DNA from: Petrosia ficiformis
Taxonomy: Eukaryota > Porifera > Demospongiae > Haplosclerida > Petrosiidae
Direction: 5' to 3'
NCBI GenBank assembly: GCA_947044365.1
Contig: OX345653.1
Coordinates: 4,428,001-4,492,000, forward strand
Length of the DNA stretch: 64,000 bases
Position 1 is the first letter of the stretch, and every line of letters begins with the position of its first letter. Both the position numbers and the translations under genes were made by a program. Positions 1 to 15,204 of this stretch are shown here, piece after piece. A model generated the notes under the pieces. That model worked only from the letters and a program-made list of their open reading frames with translations, was not told the DNA's origin and searched no databases.

Positions 1-883
1 TTATCTGAAAGATATGTTTCTAAACATTTTTGATCCACTTCTTCTGGACGTTTTCGAAGTTCCTCAACAGTATATGTTTTACGAGTGTACTTTGCTAACT
101 CTTTCTCTGCTGGTATACGAATTGGTTGACATGAAGTGCCCTGCAAGTAACATGAATAATAATGAAGTGTAGGGTACAGTGGTAGATGAATAATGAACAG
201 ATAGATGGATGGATTGATGGACAGACAGATAGATGGATAGATGAACAGATATACAAACAGACAGATGGTAGACAGACTGATACATGGATGGATTGACTGT
301 TAAATGCAAGAGAGATTGATAGACAGACAGATGGTAGACAGACTGATACATGGATGGATTGACTGTTAAATGGAAGAGAGATTGATAGACAGACAGATGG
401 TAGACAGACTGATGATGAATGGATAAATGAAAGTGGATACCTTGCTAACTATATCTTGTACATCTTTGTTTTCATTCCATGATGGAAATAAATTAGTAAA
501 TTCAATTGGTTCTGTACCTGCATTTACCACATAAACTTTAGGACGTGTAGATCTCTTACAAGCTGACGTATGAAATACATATTATTAATATCAGACAGCT
601 AATGCATTATAATAAATGTATAACCTTCAGCATAGTTGAGTGCTGTTTGTAAAGCGAGTTTCTTATCTCTTGCCCAGTGGGATTGTGCTGTCCCTGAAAA
701 GGCATTCTTCTCCTGAAGGAGTTTGTTTTTCTGTTGAGGCCACCATCCCATCCAGACATATATATCACAATGAGCATCCAACAAGAAAAGAGCTAATGTA
801 CAAACATGTGTATATGTACATAGTTTATGTATGTATGTATGTATGTATGTATGTATGTATGTATGTATGTATGTATGTACATG

Positions 884-914
<31 letters not shown>

Positions 915-3900
915 GTAAGTATGTATGTATGTACGTATGTATGTATGTATGTATGTATGTATGTATGTATGTATGTATGTATGTATGTATGTATGTATGT
1001 ATGTATGTATGTATGTATGTATGTACATGTATGTATGTACATGTGTATGTATGTATGTATGTATGTATGTATGTATGTATGTATGTACATGTATGTATGT
1101 ATGTATGTATGTATGTAAGTATGTATGTATGTATGTATGTATGTATGTATGTATGTATGTATGTATGTATGTACATGTATGTATGTATGTATGTACATGT
1201 ATGTATGTACATGTATGTATGTACATGTGTATGTATGTATGTATGTATGTATGTATATATGTATGTACATACATAGGCTAAGTATATAGTATACACTTAG
1301 CTGCATACATACATGTACAAATTGTACATATATACGTACATAATTATACACATACTTGGTTGAACAGCATCATAAATGTTCTCTTGTATGAATGGGAATG
1401 AGTCCGGTGTGTCCTCGGAATCAGGTTTTGACATGTGTATTTCTTCAGATGCAACAAACCATCCACTTGAACTTGATAAATGAAACAGTCGAGGAGTGTA
1501 AGACACTGGGTCTGGAACTGAATGTAAAGGGGAAATGAAAAACTCATCACATTGTAAAACAATTAACAAGAATTCAATCTTCAATCCAGTGTAATAATCA
1601 ACCTACTTTTGAGTAGAGAAAGATATAAAGATTTGTCTCCCATTAGAGTCTGCATCTCTTCAGGTTCTGATCCTTCCATCACTTTGACAACTTTAAATGA
1701 AGTTAATCTATTTTAAGTGAATGATAGTAATAATATAAATATATGGATAATGAAACACACACATAAAGATCACTATGTACATGTAGTCAGTATGGACATG
1801 ACTACATGTAGTCCAGTACATACATGTACATATACAGGGGATGTACATGTAGGCAGTATGTACATGACTACATGTAGTCCAGTACATACATGCACATATA
1901 CAGGGGATGTACATGTAGTCAGTATGGACATGACTACATGTAGTCCAGTACATACATGTACATATACAGGGGATGTACATGTAGTCAGTATGGACATGAC
2001 TACATGTAGTCCAGTACATACATGTACATATACAGGGGATGTACATTTAGTCAGTATGGACATGAAAATTCATGTGCCTAGCATGCTAGCAATAGGCGTA
2101 GAAACGAATAACAAACAAACACAACAAACAAACAAGCAGCCACAAAGGGCTTAGAAAATATTAAACCAGCCACAATGTAGTCAGTATGTACATGTACATA
2201 TAAGTTGGTTAGTTCATACCGTCTTTTCAGGTTTCGTGCGGTATGTAAAGCAACTGATCTACTTATGTCTGTAGCTTTACACCCAATCCATACATACAAT
2301 GATGAGGAAGCCATATATTGTAAAATGTAACAACCTCTTGACCGTAAGTAGTATGACAGAGATTCACTACAAGAGAGAAATCTTTATGATAGTTCACATG
2401 TTATTATAAAATAAATTACTTTTGAACACTTAGTTCAATTAGATGACCTTCTTTCCTAGCTGCACCTCCAACATAGTATAGACGATACCCTGCATGTAAA
2501 TATGTATGTCTATGTATGTATATATGTATGTATGTATGTATATATGTATGCATGTATGTATGTATGTATGTATGTATGTATGTATGTATGTATGTATGTA
2601 TGTATGTATGAATGTATGAATGTAACTACGTATGTATCATTATGTACATGTATGTACATACATACTATATTTTCGTATGACATTATATTGATGATGTTTA
2701 AGACTCACTTCTTTGGCATTGTTCGATGTCATTTTTATCAGATTTACCATATAAGATTATCATTGAGCCTTTGAACAACTGAAGAAAAGCTGCGTGTTCT
2801 TTACCTTGAACAACACGAATTTGAGGTCCTCTCTCTTTGTCTAGCTCAACAGTCATTAGTGCAGCAGCTCCCTTCTCATTAATAGATGCATGTTCACCTG
2901 TATATAAATAAATGTATAGTCTTTATCCATGTATCTGTTAGTTCGTTTATTTGTTTGTTTGTCAGTTTGTTTGTTCATGTTTTTGTATATTGACTTATCT
3001 AATAACGAACCCTGCCAGAAGAAGTAAGCACATCGGTCACGTCCACCAGATTCCAAAAACCTTCGAGTCTCATCATCAGATTCATTGACTTCTTCATCAC
3101 TGCTGTCATCTTCACCCATTTTCCTTTTTGTAGAAGGACTATCACTTGTCTTTCCATTCTCTCTGTTGACTCCATGTTGTTTTGCTAATTGTTTCTCTAA
3201 ACTCTCTTTCTGGTATTTTCGATCTTTAGCAAACAAACCTTCACCAGGAGTCAGTCCCTCTAACTCTCGTACAACTGTTATCGTATATGCCCACCTAAAT
3301 ACATATCCCTCACCGCTGTAAAATATTCCATGTCTATCCTTTGTAACAACAACATTATCAAATTCTTTGATATGATATTTAGTTAAGTCTTGAGAGTGGA
3401 CTCTATTGCAAGCAAATGTTGACCGAGAGACTTTATAATTACCATGACCACGATGAATATTCTCTCCTTCTAGTCTTAATCCTTCAAACTTTGGTTGTGA
3501 TTTCAACATTTGGCTAACATCTGCTGGTACTAATTCTGGCATTGGAGGAGGCTAAGTTAGGAGAGTAAACAATATTTAACTTGGTAACAGATATAGAAAT
3601 GACACAGTCCAAAACACACATTATAAATGATTGAAGAATCATGTCAGAATCTGGGGTAATTCTTGCAAGCAAGATACTGACAAGGTCTGTCTGACAAGAT
3701 TCTTGAGAAGATATCATGTATTATGTACATGTAATACATGTACATGTACATACATATATAATATGTATGGTTTCTAAACTATTACCTATGTAAATAAGTG
3801 AGATACATATATAATACATGTACATATATGTACATGCATATGTACACATGTACATGTATGTGTTACAGATGTACATGTACATACATGTACATTTGTACAT

Positions 3901-6900
3901 ATGTATGTATATACATGTATAATACCTTTATAACTTCTCCTGATGACTCATGTCCCTTCATTTTTATAATTCTTCCTGGTTCTGGCCAATCAGCAAATTT
4001 CTCTCTAAATAATATAGTTTCAGACCCCTCATTGACTCGAGCAAACAGGGCCCAAGATGGACGTGGTTTTAGATCTTCTTTTGAAGGTTTTCGTTCTAAG
4101 GTTCTTCTACGAGTACTTGAGTTAAGAGTTCCATGCCTTTGATGGACTCTGAAAAAAAGTATAATAATTTTATAATTATAATAAATGTTACTCATACTTT
4201 GAACGGCTTCTTCCTGATGCTCGTCCTGTCCCTGAGATTTTTCGAGCAGGACTGCTGGTAGTAGTAGTACCAAAAAAAGGAGGAAAACAGCCCATATCAA
4301 AGTGTTTCCTCGCTTTCATCATGGCATGTTTACGTTGGGCTTGTGGAGAGTGTTTTCCAAACCACACATAGACTTCGGAATAGAAATCAAATAAAAGAAT
4401 CTACAAAGAAATGAATTTAGTTAAAAAAATATTTCTAAGTCCTTTGTGGCTGTGTTTGAAACATACATACATATACACTAGTATACTTTTTTTGTATCCA
4501 ATATAGAGATTTTCAGCATTTGAGATTGTTCATTATGAAATAGTACAAATTTGCCAACATCACCATCACATATGTACTGATAAATCTTTGTTGCCATGAC
4601 AACACCCTTCTCATACGATTCATCACTTGGAACTAATCCTATGGCTATTATAAAACGATATTGATGAGGTTATTTCATTGTTCATCAATTGTTACCTTTC
4701 TTTGATTCCGGCTTTCCTTTTAGAATCTCCCAGAAGCTTTCTTCTTTCTTGAAAATCTCTTTATTATTTTCATCTTCTATTCGTGTGAAACCATTGCAGC
4801 GACATCCCAGCTCTCTCTTCTGATAAATACGAGTTACAATATCATTTGCCTAATAAATAAATAAAGGTGAGTACATAAGTACATCCGTATATATTATGTA
4901 TGTATGTACGTATGTACATACATGTACGTATGTATATATGTACGTATGTATGCATACATGTATATTATATTGGGTATGACTTACTCGAGCTTTCTCAATC
5001 ACATTTGCTTCTTTTCCTAGCCATATGAAGAGTTCTTTAGCACTCACAAGAATAAATACATCTCCAGGGTTGAGAGAGGATGCCATGGGTTCTACTATCC
5101 TTGTCTGAACATGTCTGCGACCTGTAATATTATAATAATTATATTTATCGCTATTATTAGTCCTGATGTGCATGTATGAATGTAAATGCATATGTATATA
5201 CATTCATTTGTTCATAAATATACATTCACATATACATGTATGATATTCATATATACATGTACATTCATATATACATGTACATGTACATTCACATATACAT
5301 GTATGATATTCATATATACATGTACATTCACATATACATGTATGATATTCATATATACATGTACATTCATATATACATGTACATGTACATTCACATATAC
5401 ATGTATGATATTCATATATACATGTACATTCATATATACATGTACATGTACATTCACATATACATGTATGATATTCATATATACATGTACATTCATATAT
5501 ACATGTACATGTACATGTACATTCACATATACATGTATGATATTCATATATACATGTACATTTACATATACATGTACATGTACATTCATATATACATGTA
5601 CATCTACATTCACATACATAATTATACATGTACATGTACATGTACATGACTAGTCTGTACTGGGCTTGGAATAGATAACCTATGATTGTTTTATTAGTGA
5701 TTGTTTTATTAGTCACCTTTTATCATTAATAACATATGAGGATGTTGTGTTACTTGTACTCCATAACTACTTGTGGGATCTTCGACAACAGATCTATTAC
5801 CAGATCCAGGTCCTCCGACAGAGTTTTTCTGATCCGACATCATCTGGAGATGATTAATACAAAGATTTGCTCATTTTTGGTTAATTATAATTGATTTGTG
5901 GGTGTGGTTATTTTGTGATGTATACTTGGGTCATACCTGTTCTACTATTCCTGTTTTACGTAATTTCACAGTTGTGAAATCAAGTTTTGCTGCTAGCCCC
6001 GCAAGAGCTGATTGATCAAGTACTTTCTTACCTAATGGAATTATAAGCATAATAAATACAAGTACAGTAATCTCCCCATCATAAAGTATGTATTGTGTAT
6101 ATATATGTCACAAACTGAGTACATCAGTGTTTACTGTATAACTATGATACTGGGCAGTCTCTGCATGTAATCATTGCTACTATAAATGGATCTCGAAAAC
6201 CGGACTTTACATGAGAGTTTCTGCATATACATGTAACTTTCATTACTGTAAATATTGTAACAAAATCACCGGCAACCCACTCAGCCCATTGAGCCACACT
6301 GAATTTATATATTAACAAAACAGTATACTAGTATACACCCTTATAACAAGTTAGACTGTATGTATGATGTAATATGCATGACTGTTACATGCATGAAGAA
6401 ACACCAGAGATTGCATGACAATTAATCAATCAACTATATTATACCACTGAAGAATTACCCCTTATAATTTACAGTATGTCTTTATTAATGTTTCCAATTA
6501 TAATTGTATGATAATTACATGAATATGTAATAATTACGGTAAATCGGTAATTCATTATTATTGGTGACGCTTGTTTCCAATTAATGCCCTTCTATAATTT
6601 CTACATAATTATTTCCAATTAATGCCCTTTTACATGTTTCCAATTAATGCCCTTTTATTATTACATGTTTCCAATTGATGCCCTTTACATGTTTCTCCAC
6701 TTTTCATCATGCTAACTTACTAACCCATATATGTGGAATATGAGTTTGGATCAAGCATGTCAGAATTTGATGTGGAAGTGTCCATTTCACTGGATACATC
6801 ATTTCTCTTGTTCAACATTTGTAAATGAGATGAAGATGGTTTCTGTCTCATCAGTGGTCGTACTGATCTCTTGTGATCTGCTACTGTGGAGAACCTATAT

Positions 6901-9900
6901 CAAGTGAAGGATGTTTGTATCTATTAATATTTATATGTATACGTGCACCGTCTAATATGCATGAGTAAGTAGATATGATTCGTTCAGCGCTAATCAGTTA
7001 CTCAATAAATACTTGTAATAATTCCTCAGGTATCCTATTTACACATACATTATTAAAAATTATCTATGAAATATGCACACTTCTTTATTCATAAAAAAAA
7101 AAGGATCTTTGGGTGTGCAAAGTCGCAAAATAATGAACACAACTGAATGAATGAAATATACATGTAAGTTAGATAAATATTACTTACGTTGTCTTTTGAG
7201 CCATTGAACTAACATGATCGAATGCTTTAAGAGTATCGTCCTTACTAGATGTTCTTGTCAGTGTGTGATGATGAGTTGGAGATGAATTGGTTTGTGTTGG
7301 TTTAAATGGCGATACTTTAGTAATTGTACCAACACTGGAACGATGGGAACGACGAAGTGAGTTCCGTGAAGTCATACTATCAACAGAACTTTTGGGATTT
7401 CTTATTGAGGAACGTCCCAATGTACCACTGGGTGGCTTTGTAAATAATGAGGCATTTTGAAGCTTTCCTGATGTCTTACTAACTCTGATAGATTTACGAG
7501 ATTCATTAGTTTTGTTTTCTATTGTTAAACTCGAAGATCTTTGTGACTTGGTGACTACTACAGATGGATGTTGCTTAGCTTTCATCGTTGTTCCAGAGTA
7601 TGATTTTCCCAAAGGAGGTTTATGAGTTGGTAAGTTTGTTGGTTTGGAGCCACTTGTTCCATCCAAACTATCTTTTGATATTCTTGATAAATGAGGAGGC
7701 CTTGGACTACTTGTGGGTGTCCCATTATTGCTTGAACTGTCGGGAGATTCTGTTGATGGTTGTTTTACAGGCTTCCTTAGTGATTTTCTGGTACCAGTTG
7801 AGGGTTTTCTATTAAGTGGTATGGAACTAGTAGACATATTCTTTGATCTGACACTAACCCTAGTTTGACCTCGAGATGATAACATTGAAGATGATTTGCT
7901 TGGCCGTCGTAGGCTAGGATAAAGACCCATTTGATTGGCTGAACGAGGACGATTCAATGTACCTGTTCCACTTGACACTTTCTCTAAAGATGGACGACTT
8001 ACTCCAGAAGAAGGTTTCCTTGCTGTCATCTGTGTGGCATTGCTACCTTTTCTTATTGGTGAACCAGAGATAGATTTTTTTGATTGGCGAGTGGGTGATC
8101 CCAAGACAGGCACTGATGTTTTTCTTGGTGATGAGGTACGACTCAGTGAAGTACTTTGTTTTGCTCCAGCTTCATGGTGAGGAGATCCTAATGATTTATT
8201 GCTTGGAGAGCGAACCATTCCAGGTTTAGAATCCGTGATATCAACACGAGAACCCTTCCTGAGTAACGTACTACGATAAATGTAAGTTAAACATGGGTCT
8301 TGATCTTCAGTTCCATTTTTGGTTTCAGTACCTTCATGACCTGTACTATCATTTAAAGGATCTGACCATATGGGAACTTCAGGTGTTAAACTAATGTCAC
8401 CATCGTCCTGGGACAAATGAGGAGAAGTGGGAGAGAAAGTTCGAGCAAGCATGGAATCAAGAAAAGGTGGAGATTGTGGATCATGAGTACTTTGCTCTAC
8501 AGATGAAGAGAGAAGATAGTCTAAAGGATTCAGAATGTTTAGTGTAGGTGAAAGTCTACTGCTAGTTCCTCTTTCTTCACTTGTGGATAACTTATCTGAA
8601 TCCTTTTTGTCATTTACCTTTATACTTTTGGCAGGTAAAGATCTTCGAGGTTCCTTGTTCTTCAACAATGAGGAGTTAGAAGGCGTGGATCTTGGAGATA
8701 CAGGTGTTCTTTTTCCTCCCGGAGAAGGGGGTGGAGTTTTTACTGGTGTTAGCCTGGATGGGGATTTCTTTCCTGTTGGAGATTTGTGTTCCAACACAGG
8801 AACACTTTTCCGTTTTCTTTGTTGTGCGCTCTCATATTTATAAGTTTTTACTGGAACATTTTCTTTCTTTCCCATTAATTCAGGTATTTGAGGTGTTGAA
8901 TCTTTTTTACCTGTTGTCTGGTAAACATAGGTTTTGTTTGTAATTTCTGTGTTAGATGACTGTGGTGATGAACTTGTGAGTGTGGTTTTGTGTTCAAGTG
9001 CAAGATTTGAAGATGATGACTTTTCCTGTTTTTCTGGTTCAGGGGTACTAACTTGCAACATCTCGTTAACATCAAGATCCATTAGAGAACTTCGTTGGGT
9101 TGCCTCACTTGGAGGAGAAGGGGCTGGTCTCTTTGGAATAATCTTGTTTTTATTAGTGTTTCCACTGTCTTTTCGTTTCAATTCCCTCAAAGATTTTCTA
9201 ACACTATCTCCACTATCTTTTCGCTTTGATATCCTCTGAGATTTATTCATATCATCTAATCCACGTTCTTCTACTATGGGAGATGTAACAGATGTTATAC
9301 CAAGTTTCCTTCTTCTTGAGGGAGTATCTGTTGGACTTTGTGGTGATTGAGACTTTTGATCAGAGAGTGTAGTTGGCTTATTAGGTGTGGAATTTGTTTT
9401 CTGACTATCTACACTCTTTCGATTCAGTCGTGGAGTTAATTTATTGACTGGTACTGTCAGAGTCGACTTGACAACTTTACGAGTGCTATTAGATTTGGTT
9501 AAAGGTGAAGTTTTACCTCCACCTGAAGGAGTTGGGGAGGATGTAGGTGAAGACAAAGAGCTTTTGAATTTATGTATAGATGTAGGTGTATTTAGAGGAG
9601 AATTAGTAGGTGTGGTTCGAGGACTATCCTTTGAGGATTGCTTTCTATCACGTAAACTTTTCTTTACATGAATCTGAGTGGGTGTTTTAGGTGAAGATGT
9701 GGGTGTACTTTTGTATGTGGGTGCGTTTCTTTTAAATGTTGGTGTGGATTGTGGGCTAGGGCTACCACCCCCAAAGGAGCTGTTGGAGCTTAAAGAAATC
9801 TTTGAGGGTGATATAGGACGTGAAATAGAGCGTACTGGAGAATTGGACCCATCATCAGTAAGTCCTTCAGAAGTGTTGGTCATTCTATTTTTAAAAGATG

Positions 9901-12806
9901 ATGATCTATTTTTAATCAAAGCAGGGCTGTCCTTTCCTCCAAAAGACTGTTTACGAACAGGTTTTCTAGAATTAGAAAAACGAGAAAACTTTTTATCTTC
10001 TACATTTCCATCAAGACTATCACTTGATATCTTCCAATCTTCAGTCATTTCTTCAGTAGATCTTACAATGTCACTTTCCACAACTTCTTGTTTTTGTGTC
10101 TCTTCCTTTTTCTGTTCGTCTTCTTCTTTACTATTCATAAATAATGGCTGAGTTGTCATTATTACATCTGATCCACTGGTTATCTCATTACAGGTTGGCA
10201 GAGGACTTGCATTTCCATAATCTGTTAAGTCTGGTATTTCCACTGAAATACTTCGCATTGAAACAGGTGATTCAACTAAATCACTTCTCCTTTCCTTTTC
10301 TCCTGGACAAAACATGTTGAGTTCTTCATCTTCTTCATCACTGTCGAGTAGATTGTTGGTGCTGTGAGACCGAAACACAGTGAGTGGAGGATCTGTTATG
10401 AGCTGAGGTAAGCATTCCATACTTATGGTTTTAGCTATCATATCATAAGTAGGAAGATCGGGATCTATTGATTCGCCAATTGTTTGAAGTGACATCTCAC
10501 TCCTAGTTGGGGTAAGATTGTTATTCTCAAAAAATGGTTGTTGAAATGTCCAGCTGGTCTTCAGATGGGTTGGTTTCTTTTCACGATTGTTGGATCTACC
10601 GAACAGCAAGTAATTTCTTGTTTTGGGAGGGAGTGGGGAGGTGCCACTATCTGAGGTATCTGATGGAAACTCCGGACTTGTCGGTGTTAGGTTAGGCATG
10701 CTTAACATACTCAAACCACCACTGCTCATCTTAGAAGATCGTTTGTTCTTCTGATTTGATTTCTTTTTTGTAATTTTTGGTGATTTTTTCACATTTTCTT
10801 TCTCTTTGTCCTGTTTCTTTACTTCCTTTGTTCCTCCTAACCCTCCAAGAAATGAGAAACGTTTCGACACTCTTTTCCCATCCTTTGAGCTCTTTTTTTC
10901 ATTGTCTTTCTTCTCTTTACCAGATCTCTCATCCTTGGGTTCTGTTATCACTGAAACAGCTGGTACAATCATCATACCTTTTTTGTTTCCTCTTCCTGAT
11001 GACTCATCACTACTTGATATTTGACTGGAAGGAAGGTCTTCTTTGTCATTAGAGCTGTGTTGAGGACGTTCCAGGGTATCGCGAGGAAACATTACAACTG
11101 TTATATCCTGATCTTTGAAGTCATTTAAATCTTTCCGATACACAATATTTGTGTTTTTTAAAGCTCCTCGAGCAAGACGTGGAGTCCTAGAATCATATGG
11201 TCGCATCATAGGAATTGGACGAGGGTTCATTTCTCCATTGTATTGAAAAAAATTAGAGTTATCTGTTTCAGAAGAGTTTGTGGGAATGACTGAGAAATCT
11301 GTTTCTCCATGAATTATAGAGCCATTAGTTTTTTCATTCAGACCTGATCCTTTGTTTGTAGTAACGCTGGAATGATGCACGGAATTGGAATGAGTTTCTG
11401 GTGTCGGGACATCGGAAAGATAAGGTGGTTCAGAGGTAGATCTCTCATGAGAGTTTATTACATTTGAAACCTGTTTAGAGGCACTGGCAGCATTAGTACT
11501 ATTGACTTTAGTCTGGAAAGTTTTACGAGATGGTGAAGGCGAACCTGTTATAATAAAAGACAAGTTATAATACGCTATTTACATAAACATTTACTTTTAT
11601 GTACTTATACTTACTTCTGGGAGAGGAACTCAATGAACTAACATATGCATATTCACTCATGTGACCTAATATTGGTGAATGTGATCGTTCAATAGTGGGA
11701 GAGCGAGTTCGAAATGGTAAATTAACTGGACTACCAGTGGAAACTGCGTTCCGATCCTAGAACATGAAATATAAGTGTTTGTGAGTCAGATAAAATTTAA
11801 GAGTTCAATGAATGGTTAATACTTATATACTATTAATGGGAAATGGTAACTGAAATTTGCACTGGTTGTAAACAAGGTCATGTGACTTGCTTTTGGCAAT
11901 CTGATTTGTCAGCTAAGTTTTTAAACTTTTATGACACAGATAAGCAGTTCTAGGACATTTAGTCCAAGCTCTATGATAACACAACTTGTGAGCTTACTGT
12001 CCATCACAAGAAATGACATTTCTATAAATAATCACCACCAGTGTAAAATTAGTTGAAATTACTAATGTAATAGTAACGCATACCAATCAATTAGGAGACT
12101 GATATGATAAAAGTAATAATGGAGTGAAAGTTAATCTATACAACATAGGTAAAATTCTCTTATATCGTGTAATACTGCTAACAATAAACACAGGAGAGAG
12201 GAATATCAGATCACTGTCTAACTGAACCACTGTTAAAATTATATTTTGCCAACAACATTTACATTCTTTGATATCAAAATTAATTTCACAACAAAGGCAT
12301 TATGGATCATTAAACTACGAGACATTAATTTGTAAAAGGTTTTGAAGTGGAACACTCACTGGACAATTAGACGGGAGTAAATGTTTACATAATTCACAAT
12401 AGATACATCACTGAAAGATAATTATTATTTTATTGCTGCTTGGCAGTCTGAGACTGGTGATAATGGTTTTGGTCTCAGTCTGATGTTATGTTTAGATCAC
12501 TGATGTATTATCAGGATGACAGCTTTGGTCTCTCTAAGTATAATCTTCATTTGATACCATATATAATAGTCTTGAGGTTTAATCTTACACCAATCACTCT
12601 GTAAACTATACAACACCTGGCTATGTTACAAATAGCTATCAACCACTGTGAACACAAACATTAAAACATTAAAGAAGATTATAAATCATGTTTACAAAAT
12701 GAAGTGAATATAGTTAACAGCATCCACCACACACAAGTGATACTACTAAAGTGTATAACCGAATTACTTGCATACACACATACATATATAGACACACGAA
12801 TATACC

Positions 12807-12837
<31 letters not shown>

Positions 12838-14139
12838 GCATGCACATACACATAGACAAATACACATATACACCCACACCCTCTCACACATAGACACGCG
12901 TACACGCATACATGTAGACAAAAAAACACATATACACACAGACACACACACATACATGCACATGCGCTATTACATGTATATACAATAATAAATTTGTGGG
13001 AGTAGTTGTAGATCATTCATCTTCGTAATACGAGTACTAATACAAACATAACACCATTTACATACCAGTCAATGAGTAACATATAACAACACAGTGATGT
13101 ACATATTTATTTCAACAAGATACTCATTTACATTCCACTCAATGAATAACATATAATAACACTGTGATGTACTTCAACAAGGTACAGGTAGCTTTGACCA
13201 CAAGGTATACAGTATCTACATGTAATCAATTACTCAAGGTATACAGTATCTACGTATATAATCAATCACTCAAGGTATACAATATCTACGTATATAATCA
13301 ATCACTCAAGGTATACAGTATCTACGTATATAATCAATCACTCAAGGTATACAGTATCTACGTATATAATCAATCACTCAAGGTATACAGTATCTACGTA
13401 TATAATCAATCACTCAAGGTATACAGTATCTACGTATATAATCAATCACTCAAGGTATACAGTATAATCAATCACTCAAGGTATACAGTATCTACGTATA
13501 TAATCATTTCATATTAACTAATAGTGAAAAACACACTATCAATAAGCAAGTAATAACTCAACTGCTGAAAACCTCTTTGAACAAACGATAGTAGCATATA
13601 TAGTAACTAGAATTAATGATTCATGTAAAACAAATTGAATTGTCACAATTATGTTTGTTATTTATGGTAGATGTTACACTAGAAACAAGATTTGTGGAGT
13701 ATTATGGATAAATTGTTATTGTAGATGGATAGATCGATATAAATGGTGAATGATGGATAGCAATTAGATAAATCAGACAGCTAATGTATATACAAGCCTG
13801 TTCTATTTGATGATTAAACAAATCCTGAATCACCTACAATTAGAGAACTAACCAATGCATTCTTGGAACTTAAATGCTAAGTGATAAACTGCACTATAGC
13901 TACAAAAGATTTATTTCACTAACAAACTTATAATCAAACAACATAACTCAGGCAGATGAATAGACTTACAATCTACTGTATACATGTACAAGAACTTGTA
14001 ATTTTTAAAATTTACAAGAACTTAAACGTTTTACAAGATCACTTACCAATTGTCCTAGTTTCAGATTTAATCTCTTTTCCTTCCTCAATCTAGCACGATC
14101 TTCATAAGACAGCTCAGGATTGTGAATTGTAGCAGCCAT
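1..14139 (-). CDS. SVIL: Supervillin (gelsolin/villin-superfamily actin- and membrane-linked protein), 3' end cut by window edge
   Basis: Twenty phase-consistent exons encode at least 2,476 residues: 14139-14047, 11756-11615, 11544-7188, 6894-6725, 6031-5937, 5843-5717, 5121-4985, 4849-4696, 4644-4487, 4400-4198, 4148-3926, 3551-3011, 2897-2748, 2489-2420, 2336-2220, 1707-1607, 1517-1356, 792-625, 562-441, 140-1. The N-terminal half is a disordered Ser/Thr/Pro/Lys-rich tail, nearly all in one 4.36-kb exon. The C-terminal half carries gelsolin-like repeats with supervillin-typical strings such as [55 protein letters not shown] and FTNLFPSW. The last exon begins a villin headpiece ([21 protein letters not shown]) and runs off the window. 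In animals supervillin ties F-actin and myosin II to the plasma membrane. The start is the first ATG of a short conserved-looking exon ([19 protein letters not shown]). Only the smallest exon edges are uncertain. Confidence 0.93.
829..1262. repeat. (GTAT)n tetranucleotide microsatellite
   Basis: About 430 bases of nearly pure GTAT repeats with scattered TACATG interruptions, inside the supervillin intron between the exons ending at 792 and starting at 1356. The long Tyr/Val/Cys/Met open frames here are repeat artefacts. Confidence 0.97.
1776..2058. repeat. 66-bp minisatellite, about four copies
   Basis: Four tandem 66-base units containing AGTCCAGTACATACATG and ACAGGGGATGTACATG, in a supervillin intron. 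Each unit is full of ACATGT palindromes. Confidence 0.95.
2508..2665. repeat. (TATG)n microsatellite
   Basis: Tetranucleotide repeat tract in a supervillin intron. Confidence 0.9.
5214..5650. repeat. Complex minisatellite of ACATGTACATTCATAT units
   Basis: Tandem array of interleaved units (ATTCATATATACATGTAC and ATTCACATATACATGTATG) in the supervillin intron between the exons at 5717 and 5121. All six frames stay open by repetition and none is coding. Confidence 0.94.
6485..6695. repeat. Short dispersed direct repeats TTTCCAATTAATGCCCTT
   Basis: Four or five imperfect copies of TTTCCAATTAATGCCCTT, one with TTGATGCC, in a supervillin intron. No coding signal seen. Confidence 0.75.
12780..12962. 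repeat. (CA)n-rich microsatellite
   Basis: CACACA tract with ATACACAT variants in the 2.3-kb supervillin intron between exons 1 and 2 (11757-14046). The rest of that intron shows no exon that can be supported. Confidence 0.9.
13190..13506. repeat. 36-bp minisatellite, about eight copies
   Basis: Tandem units of 36 bases containing CAAGGTATACAGTATCTACG followed by TATATAATCAATCACT, in supervillin intron 1. One unit is truncated near 13460. Confidence 0.95.
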
Positions 14140-14321
14140 CTAAACAGGCTGTCTTGACCTGATCCGGATGCTTAGGAGAGGAGACGATTATATAATTAGT
14201 CAGTTTATCAGCAAGAAAAGTGAACACACAGGCGTGACTATATAGGCTTCCTCTAGAATGTGTAGGCAGGACAAATAACTTGATATCTTTTAATTAACTT
14301 TATTTTTATTTCAGAAAATCA

Positions 14322-14640
14322 ATACATACATACATACATACATACATACATACATACATGCATACATACATGCATACATACATGCACATATTATACATAC
14401 ATACATGCTTGCATGTACATACATTCGTACATACATAGTTACATACACATACATAATTATACTTATATGCTTACATAAAGACATACATACATACGTATGT
14501 TCATACATTACATACATACATATGTATATACATACATGCATACATATGTACATGCATACACACATACGTACATATGTACATTCATATATGCACATACATA
14601 CATCATATATGTATAGTTATTATATACACATACATATATC
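14322..14640. repeat. (ACAT)n microsatellite
   Basis: ACAT tetranucleotide repeats with GCAT and ACGT variants. Confidence 0.93.
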
Positions 14641-15204
14641 CTGAGTGTGACATGATATCATCATGGTAATATAGTTAGTTTATTAACACTTTGTACGTGT
14701 ACATAAGTGACATAATTATCAATAAAGTGTTATTGATTCAATAATTTATTATATTACAGTTAATGAATAAAGTACCAAGGTGATAGGTCACATTATGTGA
14801 TATATCAGTGCTGTCTGGTTATTTTGCCAATCCTACACATGGAATCAACTACGTATTTCTGTATTCATTCATTAGGTCTGATATACATGTATAGTAGTGA
14901 TGTATTGATGTTGTGGTTCAGTTGTTTCTGAAAGGAAATGACTGATTTGACAAATGTTAGATTAATTAGTGTTTTCATATTATTATTAATTTATTAACAC
15001 ATTCAGGTACTACACAAGTAAGAGTGTGTTTAGATGAGCCCCAGTAATTAATATTATAATTGGTGAAATGCATATTAGTATATATTGAAATGCGCCCAAA
15101 TCCTTCTTCAGCTGATTATAGAGAAGAAAATTAAAACTTATTTATTCAACGAACAGATGTGACAGTATAGTATATATAAGTATAGTACATAAATAGTATA
15201 ATAT

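Noticed and set aside
599..1351. Long open frames of Tyr-Ile-His-Thr or Tyr-Val-Cys-Met repeats on both strands
   Set aside because: They come from a (GTAT)n microsatellite, which lacks stops in several frames. Only the short 625-792 segment is a genuine supervillin exon.
7588..11052. Several plus-strand open frames opposite the large supervillin exon
   Set aside because: Shadows of the minus-strand coding sequence; they show no domain and no splice support.
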